A stretch of DNA of 64,000 bases from CAVPGP01 sp963718065 (lineage in GTDB: Bacteria > Actinomycetota > Thermoleophilia > Gaiellales > Gaiellaceae): the NCBI GenBank assembly GCA_963718065.1, contig CAVQYE010000012.1:62001-126000 (forward strand), read 5' to 3'. This document shows positions 27,537-36,439 of the stretch, piece by piece. Positions within the stretch are counted from its first letter, which is position 1. Each line of letters opens with the position of its first letter. Below the pieces are notes generated by a model that saw only the letters and a program-made list of their open reading frames with translations, ran no database searches and had not been told where the DNA came from. A program made the translations under genes and the position numbers.

Positions 27537-28541
27537 CTATCCGATGATGAGCACGGCCACGATCGCGGATTGGAGAGGCGCGAGCGTGTCACGAAAGAAA
27601 GCAATCCCGTCCAGCATTGCGTAATCGATGCCCTCCGCTGCCGTCTCGTTGAGCTCCTCGTAGTAGCGGCGAAGCACTGCCCCGTCGAACGCACTTGGGT
27701 CGAGGCTTGCCATGGAACGCTCACGGTGATCTGACGTGAGGACAAAGACCGAGGCCTCTCGGGTCTGCGAGATGGTCGAGGCCACCGCATCGTGGACGGA
27801 GTGCATCAGGTCGATGCCCTGCTCGTCGAGGTACGGCAACAGCGTCGCAAGAACGGAGCCAGACCAGGCGTATTCGATGCGAGTGATGGTCTCGCGGCCC
27901 AGGACCTCCCAGAATTCATCTGACGTTCCGCGGACGATACGCTTCCGCGGGCCGGCAGCAGCCTGCACGATCGGGAGTGCGGACTCAGAGATCACGAATG
28001 ACTGACCGATCGAGGACCCGCGTTTGGACCATGGTGTCAGCGTCGAGTCGCTCGTCACGGTTCTGCAATTTGCCAAGCGAAGCACTTCGTCGACCACCTG
28101 GTCGAGAGGCTGGGTAGCGTCCACATCGATAGCTCCGGACGGTTTCTCGTCGCTCCGATTCAGCCTGAGCATGAGCTCGAATTCCTCGGGCTGCTTGCCA
28201 AAATCATTATTGGTGCGCTCCTGGAGGCGGCGACGCAAGGTGTCATCGTCGATGCGGAGGTTGAATATCTTGGTGAAATACGGCAGAAAGCGGTCGCGAT
28301 TGCTGCTGCTTCCACAAACAAACAACACTTCTGGTTCCGGGCTTTCGAGCTCGCTCACAGCTTTTTGCGGGTCCCACATCGAGTGAATGGGGCGTACTGG
28401 GGGACCGGTGTCAGGGTCGACAAGGACCTTCCAAGCACGGTCGGTACTGATGGCCTTGTAGCCGCGTCGGATCAGCTCCTCGTAGATCGAGGATTTACCG
28501 GTACCGGATAAGCCCTCCACTAGATAGTTCCGTTGGGCCAC
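27537..28541 (-). CDS. P-loop kinase-like protein with an unrecognised C-terminal domain
   Basis: 334 residues in one intact frame. The N-terminal half is a small nucleoside-kinase-type P-loop fold: LVEGLSGTGKSSIYEEL (residues 7-23), a strand ending VLFVCGSS as the Walker B-like end, and a LID-like DDDTLRRRLQERTNNDFGK. Residues about 180-334 (SFVISESALPIVQAAAG onward) are not recognised. Base composition is clearly more AT-rich than in flanking genes (for example the AAATCATTATTGG stretch near 28200), which suggests transfer. It might phosphorylate a small molecule or act as a resistance-type kinase, but no function is claimed. Confidence 0.6.
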   Translation of the reverse strand: MAQRNYLVEGLSGTGKSSIYEELIRRGYKAISTDRAWKVLVDPDTGPPVRPIHSMWDPQKAVSELESPEPEVLFVCGSSSNRDRFLPYFTKIFNLRIDDDTLRRRLQERTNNDFGKQPEEFELMLRLNRSDEKPSGAIDVDATQPLDQVVDEVLRLANCRTVTSDSTLTPWSKRGSSIGQSFVISESALPIVQAAAGPRKRIVRGTSDEFWEVLGRETITRIEYAWSGSVLATLLPYLDEQGIDLMHSVHDAVASTISQTREASVFVLTSDHRERSMASLDPSAFDGAVLRRYYEELNETAAEGIDYAMLDGIAFFRDTLAPLQSAIVAVLIIG

Positions 28542-28582
28542 GACTCCCGCAACCTATCCAGATCGTTCAGGGACCTTCCGGT

Positions 28583-29251
28583 CTAGCGGGTGAAGAGTTT
28601 CCAGTGCCCCTCGGAGACGACTTCAGTGGCGCGGTCGGTCACGTTGATCGCGGTCTGATCGTCCATCGCGTAGCACGGCACCGGCATGCCGGCCGCCCAT
28701 CGTTCTGCGGTGGCCATCGTGTTCTCCGGGAGATCCTCGTGATCCAGGTGCGGAAAGATCGAGAAACCGACCAGTCCCAGCGTTTCATCGCCACCGGTGG
28801 GCGGTTTCCAGCGGACGAAGTCCTCGCCGATGCTGGGGGCCATGACCATGCTCCCGGCGCTCAGTCCCACGTAGACCGTCTCGCGCAGCGACGGCAAGAG
28901 GTCCGCCAGTCCGGACTGGCGCATCCAGTGGCACAGGTACAGGGGATCGCCGCCTCCCACCAGCAGGACGTCGGTGTCCCGGACCAGGGGGACCCATTGC
29001 TCCTTGTCGATGCTGGGCAGCGCGGTGAGCTCCAGCACGCCCAGGGTCTTCCAGCCCAATTCGCACATGGGGGTTCTGGGTTCTCGTCCGCTGACGAACC
29101 GCCATGCATGGCCGGCACCGTCGCGATTGGCGTGCATCGCCGTGGGAATGCAGAGGGCGCTGGACTCGGCAATCGGTTTGCCCAGGAGGTCGACCAGCGC
29201 GTGGTGGATGCTCGGGTTCTTGATGCCGGCCGAAGTGAGAAGAAACCTCAT
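28583..29251 (-). CDS. Peptidase E-like Ser hydrolase (S51, class I glutamine amidotransferase fold)
   Basis: 222 residues, starting MRFLLTSAGIKNPSIHHALV, as in dipeptidase E and related proteins. The nucleophile Ser lies in VGLSAGSMVMAP, and LLVGGGDPLYLCHWMR is the upstream family motif. FPHLDHEDLPENT follows with conserved acidic and His residues. Peptidase E cleaves Asp-X dipeptides, but many members of this family have other or unknown substrates. It lies 41 bases downstream of nothing on its strand except the P-loop gene that follows it, so those two may be co-transcribed. The frame is intact. Confidence 0.85.
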   Translation of the reverse strand: MRFLLTSAGIKNPSIHHALVDLLGKPIAESSALCIPTAMHANRDGAGHAWRFVSGREPRTPMCELGWKTLGVLELTALPSIDKEQWVPLVRDTDVLLVGGGDPLYLCHWMRQSGLADLLPSLRETVYVGLSAGSMVMAPSIGEDFVRWKPPTGGDETLGLVGFSIFPHLDHEDLPENTMATAERWAAGMPVPCYAMDDQTAINVTDRATEVVSEGHWKLFTR

Positions 29252-29465
29252 GCTGCCTCCCTGGGTCGGTCATTGCAGGCGATAGCTTTCGAGACGCTTA
29301 CCGATCCGTACGCGGTTGAGACCGGCAGACCACCGAAAAACTCATCGGCCTGGTTTGGGTGCCTGACCCGGCACCGATGACTTCCGGGCGGCGGTGGCGT
29401 CTGAAGTACGAGCGACAGGCCACAGACGCCACGGCCACGACGACCGAGACCAAGGAGCTCTGATC

Positions 29466-30029
29466 ATGCGGAAGCTGATAGCGACGGTGTTCAACTACTC
29501 AGTCGACGGCCTTCTCGCCGACAGGGACACCGATTTTTGGAAGTTCTGCTTCGACCTGCCCGAGAACCGTGAGCCCGACGACCCGGCGCAACTCGAGTTT
29601 CTCCAGAGCGCGTACGCGCACATCTTCGGCCGCACCGCCTACGAGGGCATCGGCCCGGCCATGACAAGGGCCACCGACCACCCCTTCGCCCCGATCCTGA
29701 ACGCCGCGCGCAAGGTCGTCTTCTCCCGGACTCTGAAGACGGCCGACTGGGCCAACACCACCATCGCCGCCGGCGACACGGCAGCAGAGATCGACAAGCT
29801 CAGGCTGGGCGGCGACGGCCACATCGTGGTCTGGGGCGGCGTCAGCCTCTGGCGGTCGCTCATGCAGCTCGACCTGATCGACGAGCTCGAGGTGAGCATG
29901 TTCCCCTACGTTGCGGGCGAGGGCACCCGGCTGTTCGACGGCGTTCCCAAGTCCTACGCGCTCGACCTTGTCTCCAGCAACGCCTCCAGGAACGGGATCG
30001 TCGAGCTGCGGTACCGGCGGCACCGCTAA
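29466..30029 (+). CDS. Dihydrofolate reductase-family protein (RibD C-terminal-like)
   Basis: 187 residues from the ATG at 29466, which has AAGGAGCT about eight bases upstream. It belongs to the DHFR/RibD-C fold: MRKLIATVFNYSVDGL, HIFGRTAYEG, KVVFSRTLKTADW and the NADPH-binding loop HIVVWGGVSLWRSL are all typical. DELEVSMFPYVAGEGTRLFDG is the C-terminal hallmark. Stand-alone members are mostly uncharacterised NADPH-dependent reductases; it is not a true FolA. It starts 214 bases from the divergent peptidase E gene, and I see nothing distinctive in that gap. Confidence 0.85.
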   Translation: MRKLIATVFNYSVDGLLADRDTDFWKFCFDLPENREPDDPAQLEFLQSAYAHIFGRTAYEGIGPAMTRATDHPFAPILNAARKVVFSRTLKTADWANTTIAAGDTAAEIDKLRLGGDGHIVVWGGVSLWRSLMQLDLIDELEVSMFPYVAGEGTRLFDGVPKSYALDLVSSNASRNGIVELRYRRHR

Positions 30030-30055
30030 ACCCGAGTTGGCCTGACAGGCGGTCG

Positions 30056-30409
30056 TCAGTCCTCCGCCTCGGCCAGCGACCGCGGCGCGGCCACCTTCTC
30101 GAAGCGAACGTTGCCGGCGGGAACCATCCAGGTCATCACCTCGACCGCGAGCCGGCCCGCTTGCACCGCCGGGTCCTCGTTGCTGAGGCGGCGCGCCGTC
30201 TCGGGGTCGCACGTCCAGATCGAGATGCTGCGCAGTCGCTCGTCGTCCTGGTCGACGAGCGGTCCTCCGGCGAGGAGGTGGCCGCGGTCGCGCAGATCGG
30301 CTCGGAAGGCGAGATGCCGATCCTGGAGCTCCGCCGACTCCTCGTCGGTGAGCTCCGGTGCATCGGGCCGAAGCACGAGCAGCACGAGCGTGAGCCGGTC
30401 GAACTGCAT
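30056..30409 (-). CDS. YciI-family protein
   Basis: A 117-residue ferredoxin-like alpha+beta protein. The family shows in MQFDRLTLVLLVLRPDAP, LQDRHLAFRADLRDRGHLLAGGP (the conserved His and GGP) and DPETARRLSNEDPAVQAG, which matches the DP-AxxAGL signature. YciI-like proteins are small, often dimeric, and mostly without known function. It is convergent with the DHFR-like gene and divergent from the GFA gene (67 bases). Confidence 0.8.
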   Translation of the reverse strand: MQFDRLTLVLLVLRPDAPELTDEESAELQDRHLAFRADLRDRGHLLAGGPLVDQDDERLRSISIWTCDPETARRLSNEDPAVQAGRLAVEVMTWMVPAGNVRFEKVAAPRSLAEAED

Positions 30410-30476
30410 GCGGCGAATTAGACCAGGCTCGCGTCGAGCGCGACCGACCGCTTGCTCGGCGATCTAGAGTGTCGCC

Positions 30477-30872
30477 GTGCTCAGGGGGCGCTGCGGATGC
30501 AATGCCGTCGCTTACGAGGTCTCGGACGAGTTCGTCGTCGCGCTCAACTGCCACTGCTCGAACTGTCGTGCGATGACAGGCTCGGCGTTCTTGCCCTGGG
30601 GCGAGATCGAGCGCGAGAAGCTGAGGGTGACGAAGGGTGCGGACTCGTTGCTTGTGATCGGCGATGCCGACGCGCACGAGATCCGCTGCGAAGCGTGCTA
30701 TTCGCTCATCTACTGGACCGCGCGCGGCGGCACGTTTGTCCGCGTTCCCTACGGGTCGCTCGTCGACGAGCCGGCGCTCAAGCCGACGGCGCACATCTTC
30801 GTGGGCTCGAAGGCTTCGTGGCATGAGATCCTCGACGACCTCCCCCAGCACGACGAGTACCCATGGTCTTGA
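30477..30872 (+). CDS. GFA-family (glutathione-dependent formaldehyde-activating-like) zinc protein
   Basis: 131 residues. The CENP-V/GFA fold is marked by GRCGCNAVAYEV (first Cys pair), LNCHCSNCRAMTGS (three Cys binding the second zinc) and EIRCEACYSLIYW (last Cys pair). The founding member was thought to speed the reaction of formaldehyde with glutathione; actinobacteria usually lack glutathione, so another role is likely here. The start is GTG. It stands 45 bases before the methyltransferase gene on the same strand, perhaps as a two-gene unit. Confidence 0.88.
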   Translation: MLRGRCGCNAVAYEVSDEFVVALNCHCSNCRAMTGSAFLPWGEIEREKLRVTKGADSLLVIGDADAHEIRCEACYSLIYWTARGGTFVRVPYGSLVDEPALKPTAHIFVGSKASWHEILDDLPQHDEYPWS

Positions 30873-30916
30873 TCGGGAATTCCCGCCCACCTGCGCCCCG
30901 CCGCTAGATTCCGGCG

Positions 30917-31652
30917 ATGGACGACGACGGCTACTTCGGCGAGCGCGTCGCCGCGCGGTACGACGAGACCTCGGCCGAGATGTTCGACCCGGCGGTCGTC
31001 GATCCCGCGGTCGACTTTCTGGCCCAGCTTGCCGGGAGTGGGCGGGCGCTCGAGCTCGGGATCGGGACGGGCCGGCTCGCGATCCCGCTTGCGCGGCGCG
31101 GGCGTGCCCGTGCACGGGATCGAGCTCTCGAAGGCGATGGCGGCGAGACTGCGCGCCAAGCCGGGCGCGGAAGAGATCGGCGTCACGATCGGCGACTTCG
31201 CGACGACGACGGTCGACGGAACGTTTTCCGTCGCGTATCTGGTCTTCAACACGATCATGAACCTGACGACCCAGGAGGAGCAGGTCGCGTGCTTCCGCAA
31301 CGTCGCAGCGCACCTCGAGCCCGGCGGCTGCTTCGTGATCGAGGTCGGCGTTCCCGGGCTCCGGCTCCTCCCACCCGGCGAGACCTTCCACGCCTTCCAC
31401 GTCAGCGAGACGAGATGGGGGATCGACGAGTACGACGTCGCGGCGCAGGGCCTCACGTCGCATCACTTCCTGATCGTCGACGGCCAGCTCGAGCGCAACT
31501 CGGTTCCCTTCCGGTACGCGTGGCCCGCCGAGCTCGACCTGATGGCCCAGCTCGCGGGGATGAGCCTGCGCGAGCGTTGGAGCGATTGGCAGCGCGAGCC
31601 GTTCGCGAGCGACAGCGACAAGCACATCTCGGTCTGGCAGAGGCCGGCTTAG
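30917..31652 (+). CDS. Class I SAM-dependent methyltransferase, frameshifted
   Basis: The SAM-binding motif I reads ALELGIGTGRLAIPLARRG; after a one-base break near 31100 the next frame continues with VPVHGIELSKAMAARLRAK (acidic residue binding the ribose), then YLVFNTIMNLTTQEEQV and LEPGGCFVIEVGVPG. The joined length is about 245 residues, normal for the family. Substrate unknown. The last four bases overlap the convergent LprI-like gene. Confidence 0.82.
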
Positions 31653-32077
31653 GCCTGGCGCAGAGTGCGCTCCGTCTCGACCAGGTCGGCGAGGTGGCGC
31701 GTGTTGCGGTTCTTCTCGCAGTTCAGGAACGCGACCGGTTCGGCGCTGCCGCCGCGGTAGACCGACGCCGTCGCCGCGCACGACCGCCGGCGATACCGAA
31801 GCCATGCCTGCTCGCCCTGCACGAATGCTGCGCGGTCGGACTCGTGGCGGATCAGGCCGAAGATCGTCGCCGCCTTCGCGTCGATCCGGCGATCGGAGCG
31901 GACGATTGCCCGTTCCAGGCAGGCCTCCATTTCGATCGTCGTCGCCGGCTCCTTGGGACACGAAAGCGGCGTCCACGGCTCCTTGATCACCGGCGGGCGA
32001 ACGGCGGCCGCCGCCGTCGCGACGACGAGGGCAGCGGCGGAGCTGCAGATGATCAGTGCGAGCTTCAAGCAGGGCAT
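31649..32077 (-). CDS. LprI/DUF1311-like secreted protein
   Basis: About 142 residues from the ATG at 32077. A hydrophobic N-terminus (LKLALIICSSAAALVVATAAAA) acts as a signal peptide. The mature part has EMEACLERAIVRSDRRIDA and a following FVQGEQAWLRYRRRSCAA with Cys, then FLNCEKNRNTRHLADL; this Cys/Trp spacing is that of the lysozyme-inhibitor LprI-like domain (DUF1311). The role is probably periplasmic or cell-wall associated. In-frame ATGs at 32089 and 32110 are alternatives; I chose the one that puts the signal core closest to the N-terminus. Confidence 0.7.
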   Translation of the reverse strand: MPCLKLALIICSSAAALVVATAAAAVRPPVIKEPWTPLSCPKEPATTIEMEACLERAIVRSDRRIDAKAATIFGLIRHESDRAAFVQGEQAWLRYRRRSCAATASVYRGGSAEPVAFLNCEKNRNTRHLADLVETERTLRQA

Positions 32078-32462
32078 GGTAGAGCCCATCTCCGCGCGCG
32101 AGTCGGTCATCGAAGCAGCCGTCGCCGGCGGCTGAGCGGCCGCCGTGCCGAGCCACGGCCACGGCCGTTCCGGCCGTGGCCCTGCCTCTGAGGCAGGGAC
32201 ATGGCCAGAAGAGCCGCTCCGAATGAGACATGTCCACGCCCGCATGCAGGGCATTTGCCCCGTCGGGACATGTACGCGCTCGCAGTTGTCCCCTCTCTCA
32301 GGCTCGCCGTGCTTGCGGTCAGCATCGCCTCGTTGTCGCGCTCACGCTCGAAGCTGTAACCCGGCCAGGTGATCACGTCCGCGCCCTTTCGGTGATTACA
32401 GGCGGCCGATCCCGGCGATGCTGAGCCTGCCGCGTTTTGTGGCACCTGACGAGAGGGCACCG
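32078..32462. other. 385-base non-coding gap with hairpins and repeated GACATG
   Basis: No convincing gene lies in this divergent gap. It holds a 10-bp stem GGCCACGGCC/GGCCGTGGCC (32157-32181), an adjoining stem CCCTGCC/GGCAGGG (32180-32198), a stem GGGCA/TGCCC (32248-32259) and three copies of GACATG (32198, 32226 and 32266). Regulatory sites for one or both flanking genes, or a small structured RNA, are possible. Confidence 0.45.
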
Positions 32463-33821
32463 ATGCTCAAGACGAAAGCCGTGCTCGCGCTGGCGGTCCT
32501 GCTGGCGGCGTCGGCGGTCGCCACGGTTCTGGTGCTCGAACGCCGCGCAAACGACAGCCAGCAGGCGCAACTGACGCTCGCCAACGTCAAGCTCGAGCTG
32601 AGCCGGCTCCAGATGGCCCCGTTCCGCGCCAATCCCAGGATCGGCGGCTCGCCGGTCGTGGCCAAGAAGATGATGGACGACGGGAAGGCGAGCATCCGCA
32701 GGTCGCTCGAGACGCTCGGCCACGAGTCGGAACCGGCTGCGATCGACCGGATCCAGGTGCCGCTCAAGGCCAATTACGCCAAGCTCGACCGGATCTACGT
32801 GCTCGGCGCCACGGGTGTCGGCTACCAGCAGGAGGCCGACCGGCTGGGCTTCGAGTCGGCGAACGATCAGACGGCCGTGCTCCGCCTGCTCGACGATGCG
32901 AGCAGCGAGTACGACAACCGTGCGTGGACGGCTCAGGCGAAGGCGACCGCAGGCTCGGCTGCGGTGATCGTGCTCCTGCTCGGCGCTTTCGGATTCTTCT
33001 ACTTCCGTTCCGCCCGCGTGACGCGCAGCCAGAAGCGTGCGCTCGCGTCGAAGGACGAGGCCCAGCGGGCCTTGCACGCACAGCAGCTCCAGCTTCGCAC
33101 GGCGCTCGACGAGCTCGAAATCGCGCAACGCGAGCGGCAGCGGCTGCTCGAGCGGACCGTCGAGGTCGCCGAGAACGAACGGATCCGCGTTGCGATCGAT
33201 CTCCACGACGGGCCGATCCAGCAGCTGACGGCAGTGACGCTGAACCTGGACCGTGTCGTCAGCCGGATCAGCCGCGGCGAGGTAGAGGCGGCAGCAGAGC
33301 TCACGATCAAGGTCCGGGATGATCTCTCCCGCGAGATGGCGGCGCTGCGCCGGCTCATGGCCGAGCTGCGGCCGCCTGTCCTCGACGAGCGAGGCCTCTC
33401 GGCGGCGCTCAACGATTGCGTCGAGCAGATCGTCGACGAGCTGTCGCTCGAGTGCGACGTCAGCAGCACGATCGGCGACGTCGCGCTGGCGCCGGAGATC
33501 GAGACCGTCGTCTACCGAGTCGCGCGCGAGGCGCTGATCAACATCAGGAAGCACGCCCAGGCCTCCCGGGTCGAAGTGCTGCTCGAGCCGATCGGCGACA
33601 AGCTGAGATTGACCGTGTCCGACGACGGCTGCGGATTCCCGGTCGAGACGCCCGGCGCGCTGGCGAACGGCGATCGCTACGGCCTCCTGGGCATGCGCGA
33701 GCGCGTCGAGAGCGTCGGCGGCGTCCTCGTCGTCGAGTCGACCCCGGCCGGAGTTCGGATCGAGGCGACCCTGCCGTCCAAGACGCGTCCGGTCAGGGCG
33801 GTCGATCTTGCAGCTGCCTGA
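32463..33821 (+). CDS. Sensor histidine kinase of the NarL/HisKA_3 type
   Basis: From the ATG at 32463 the 452 residues begin with a membrane helix (about 6-24), then an extracellular region of about 130 residues and a second helix (AAVIVLLLGAFGFFYF). A coiled-coil segment rich in Gln and Arg leads to the dimerisation domain with ERIRVAIDLHDGPIQQLTAV, where His is the phosphorylation site. The ATPase domain has NIRKHAQASRV (N box), DDGCGFPV (G1) and YGLLGMRERV (G2). An ATG 45 bases upstream is an alternative start. It overlaps the following response regulator by 14 bases and surely signals to it. Confidence 0.92.
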   Translation: MLKTKAVLALAVLLAASAVATVLVLERRANDSQQAQLTLANVKLELSRLQMAPFRANPRIGGSPVVAKKMMDDGKASIRRSLETLGHESEPAAIDRIQVPLKANYAKLDRIYVLGATGVGYQQEADRLGFESANDQTAVLRLLDDASSEYDNRAWTAQAKATAGSAAVIVLLLGAFGFFYFRSARVTRSQKRALASKDEAQRALHAQQLQLRTALDELEIAQRERQRLLERTVEVAENERIRVAIDLHDGPIQQLTAVTLNLDRVVSRISRGEVEAAAELTIKVRDDLSREMAALRRLMAELRPPVLDERGLSAALNDCVEQIVDELSLECDVSSTIGDVALAPEIETVVYRVAREALINIRKHAQASRVEVLLEPIGDKLRLTVSDDGCGFPVETPGALANGDRYGLLGMRERVESVGGVLVVESTPAGVRIEATLPSKTRPVRAVDLAAA

Positions 33822-34191
33822 GCCGGCGCTCGAGACGCCCCGCGTGCGTGTGCTCGTCGTCGACGACGACTTCGCCGTGCGGACGGTGCTCTGCGACGTG
33901 CTCGCCGAAGAAGGGTTCGACGTGGTCGGATCCGCGGTCGACGGGGTGGAAGGGGTCGCGCTTGCCGCGTCGCTCAACCCCGACGTGATCCTGCTCGACG
34001 TCCGCATGCCACGCCTCGGCGGGCTCGAAGCGGCGCGTCAGATCCGCCCCCTGAACCCGAATGTCCGTCTCGTCATGCTCTCCGCGTACGACGATCCCAC
34101 CCTCCAGCACGAGGCGGAGGCCGCGGGAGCGAGCGCGTTCCTCTTCAAGGGCTGCAAGCTTTCGGAGATCGTCGCGGCCCTGACCGCCTGA
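33808..34191 (+). CDS. Receiver-only response regulator
   Basis: 127 residues consisting of one receiver domain: acidic pocket VLVVDDDFAVR, phospho-Asp in VILLDVRMPRLGG, Thr/Ser at VMLSAYDD and Lys in FLFKGCKLSEI. After the last helix (IVAALTA) the protein ends, so no DNA-binding domain is present, although HisKA_3 kinases normally pair with LuxR-type output regulators. Either output is by protein contact or the C-terminal domain has been lost. It overlaps the kinase gene by 14 bases. The start may be TTG/other near 33808; MQLPEPALE is a short non-conserved lead. Confidence 0.88.
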   Translation: MQLPEPALETPRVRVLVVDDDFAVRTVLCDVLAEEGFDVVGSAVDGVEGVALAASLNPDVILLDVRMPRLGGLEAARQIRPLNPNVRLVMLSAYDDPTLQHEAEAAGASAFLFKGCKLSEIVAALTA

Positions 34192-34203
34192 GGGCGCGGC
34201 CGA

Positions 34204-34948
34204 CTAGGCCGACGCGCCGGCGAGCCGCTCGACGAGCTGTCGAGCCGGGCCGGGGAGGGTCGTCAGTACGTCGAAGCGGCCCCGCGACTCGTAGAGGAAG
34301 AGGCAGCCGCACGCCCACGTGATGCCGAGTGCCGTGCCCGCGAGCACGTCGGAGAGATAGTGCGCCTCGAGGTAGAGGCGACTGAACCCGATCACGCCGA
34401 CGACGATCACATAACCGACTGCCAGGGCGACGCGGCCGGCGCGACCGCGGGAGATTGCCAGCAGGTAGAAGATCACCGCGTAGATCGCAGCTGAGCCGGC
34501 GGCGTGCCCGCTCGGAAACGAGTACGTGTCGAGATGGACGAAGGCGAGCTCGGGGCGTGGGCGGTGGAAAAGCAGCTTCAACCCGCCGTTGAGCACCTCG
34601 ATCCCGAGCGCCGCGGCGCAGAGAAGCGCCGCCTCGTTGAAGGCTCGCCGTCGAACGAGCAAGAAGGTGACGGCGAGAGTCAGCAGCGCGAGAACGACGA
34701 CGTTCCCGCCCAGCGTGACGAGATTGAAGAGCGAGACCAGCGTCGAATTCGAGTGGACGTGGAGCCAGCGGCTGAACTCGAGATCCCAGCGGACGATCGG
34801 ATCGCCGGTCAGATAGTCCTCGACGAGGTGAGCGAACGCGCCGAGGGAGATCGCGAAAGAGCGCCGCGAGCACGATCTGCAGCTGAAAGCGCGAGTCATG
34901 CCGTCTCGTCCAGCCCGTCGCAAGCAAGCGTGCCGGGCGCGACGACAT
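34204..34948 (-). CDS. PAP2-family lipid phosphatase, frameshifted near the start
   Basis: Membrane phosphatase acting on lipid phosphates such as undecaprenyl diphosphate or phosphatidic acid. The three PAP2 motifs are present: KLLFHRPRPE, SFPSGHAAGSAA and SRLYLEAHYLSDVLAG, among about six hydrophobic segments. A one-base break near 34860 separates these from the true N-terminus (MSSRPARLLATGWTRR, then FQLQIVLAALF), whose ATG is at 34948. The direct repeat at 35025-35041 upstream matches one upstream of the nearby response regulator, so that system likely controls this gene, perhaps in a cell-envelope stress response. Confidence 0.85.
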
Positions 34949-35024
34949 GCGCGGGCGGCGTCGTGCGGCCGGCTTCCATGTGAGCGTCCATCGCGCCACC
35001 GTAGCCGCGGTTCGTTCGCAGGAA

Positions 35025-35041
35025 CTGAACGGCACCTGAAC
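35025..35041 (-). promoter_or_regulatory. Direct-repeat response-regulator site upstream of the PAP2 gene
   Basis: CTGAAC occurs twice with an 11-base period (35025-35030 and 35036-35041). On the gene strand this reads GTTCAGGTGCCGTTCAG. The 11-base spacing is typical for tandem binding of OmpR/PhoB-type regulators, and a matching site lies at 37148-37164. Confidence 0.5.
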
Positions 35042-35088
35042 GCTTTCCCGAGCTCGGGCCGGGCAACGCAAGGCCGCGGTCGGTTTGT

Positions 35089-36439
35089 TTACGCCGCCGG
35101 CAGGCGAATCACGAAGCGCCCGCCGCCACCCGTCGAGTGGGCGATCACATCGCCCGAGGCGGCGCGGGCCAGCCGCCGCGCGAGTGCCAGCCCGAGCCCG
35201 GCGCCCGCGGTGCCGTTGCGCCCCGCGCCGCCGCGGACGGCCGGCTCGAAGATCGTCTCTCGCTCGGACGGGACGATGCCGGGGCCGTCGTCGTCCACCG
35301 TGAAGAGCACCGCTCCGTCGCTCCGTGCAACCGACACCCGCACGGCGCTTCGCCCGTATAGGCACGCGTTCTCGACCACCGGATGCAAGATGCGCTCCGC
35401 CAGCCCTTGCTCGACACCGACGCGCAGCGCTTCGTTCGGCTCGTCGACCTCGAGCTCGACGTGGCGTTCGGCCGCCAGCTGGGAGCACCCGGCCGCCGCC
35501 GCCAGCACGACCGACGCCGCGGACGAGACTCCGGGGTTGGCGCCTGCTTCCTGCTGCGCCGCAGCGAGCAGCGCCTCGACGATCCCGCTCAGCTGGGCTG
35601 CGTTTGCGAGCACGGCACGGAGCGCGTCGCGGTACTCGTCGGCGGTACGGTCCCGCCGGAGAGCGAGCTCCGCCTCGGCGGCCAGCTTTGCGAGCGGCGT
35701 GCGCAACTCGTGAGACAGCTCGGCGGAGAGAAGGCGCTCGTGCCGCAGGCTGGCGGCGATCCGGTCGAGCAGCGCGTCGAGAGTCGCGGCGAGCCGTGTC
35801 AGCTCGTCGTGTGGCTCTCCGACCAGGAATCGCCGGTCGAGATCCGTCTCGCTCCACGCGGCTGCCTGCTCGGTCATGAGCGCCACCGGCCGCAGAGCCG
35901 ACCGCAGCAGCCACCAGGCCGCGAGCCCGACGACTGCCAGCAGTACCAGCGCCATCGCGAGCGATGCGACCAGGGCTTCGTGGCGGGTCTCCTCGTACGG
36001 AGCGAGTGAGATGCCTGCGACGAGCGTCCCCACGCGCTTCGTGCCGTCGAGAATCGGGACGCCGTAGAGCCGCTCGTCGGTCTTCGGCACCTCGAGGAAG
36101 CCCGCGGGTTGCGTTACGAAGGAGCGGGCGGCGGCGAGCGTCCGCGGATGCGCGGGCGGCGCCTCGACCGGCTCGCTGCCCCGGAAGACCCAGATGCGGC
36201 TGTCGGCCGACGAGTCGTCGACGGACGGCGACGATCCGAATCGTTCCGTTCTCCACCTGCAGCGCCGCTCGCTCCGACTCGACGCGATCGCGCAGGACGC
36301 GGTCGGCATCGCGCGCCGTCGTGTGCGCGAGCAGCACGTTGAAGCCGACGGTGGCGGCGATCAATGCAAACGCGACCGTCGAGAGCACGATCGCGAGCAG
36401 ACGGTTGCGGACGTCGCGCGGTCGTCTCAGCGTGGTCAC
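35089..36439 (-). CDS. Sensor histidine kinase (HAMP-HisKA-HATPase), frameshifted
   Basis: The N-terminus (GTG at 36439) reads RNRLLAIVLSTVAFALIAA, a first membrane helix. After a break near 36225 the extracellular part and second helix (SLAMALVLLAVVGLAAWWLL) follow. HAMP is around RSALRPVALMTEQAA. The H-box is LSAELSHELRTPLAKLAAEA, the N-box LHPVVENACLYG, and the G-boxes are DDDGPGI and GAGLGLALARRLA. The joined length is about 450 residues. It overlaps the response-regulator stop by four bases (operon RR then kinase). Confidence 0.88.

Noticed and set aside
29499..32237. A 912-codon open frame on the minus strand
   Set aside because: It crosses five well-supported genes on both strands and has low-complexity Arg-rich translation, so it is a codon-bias shadow.
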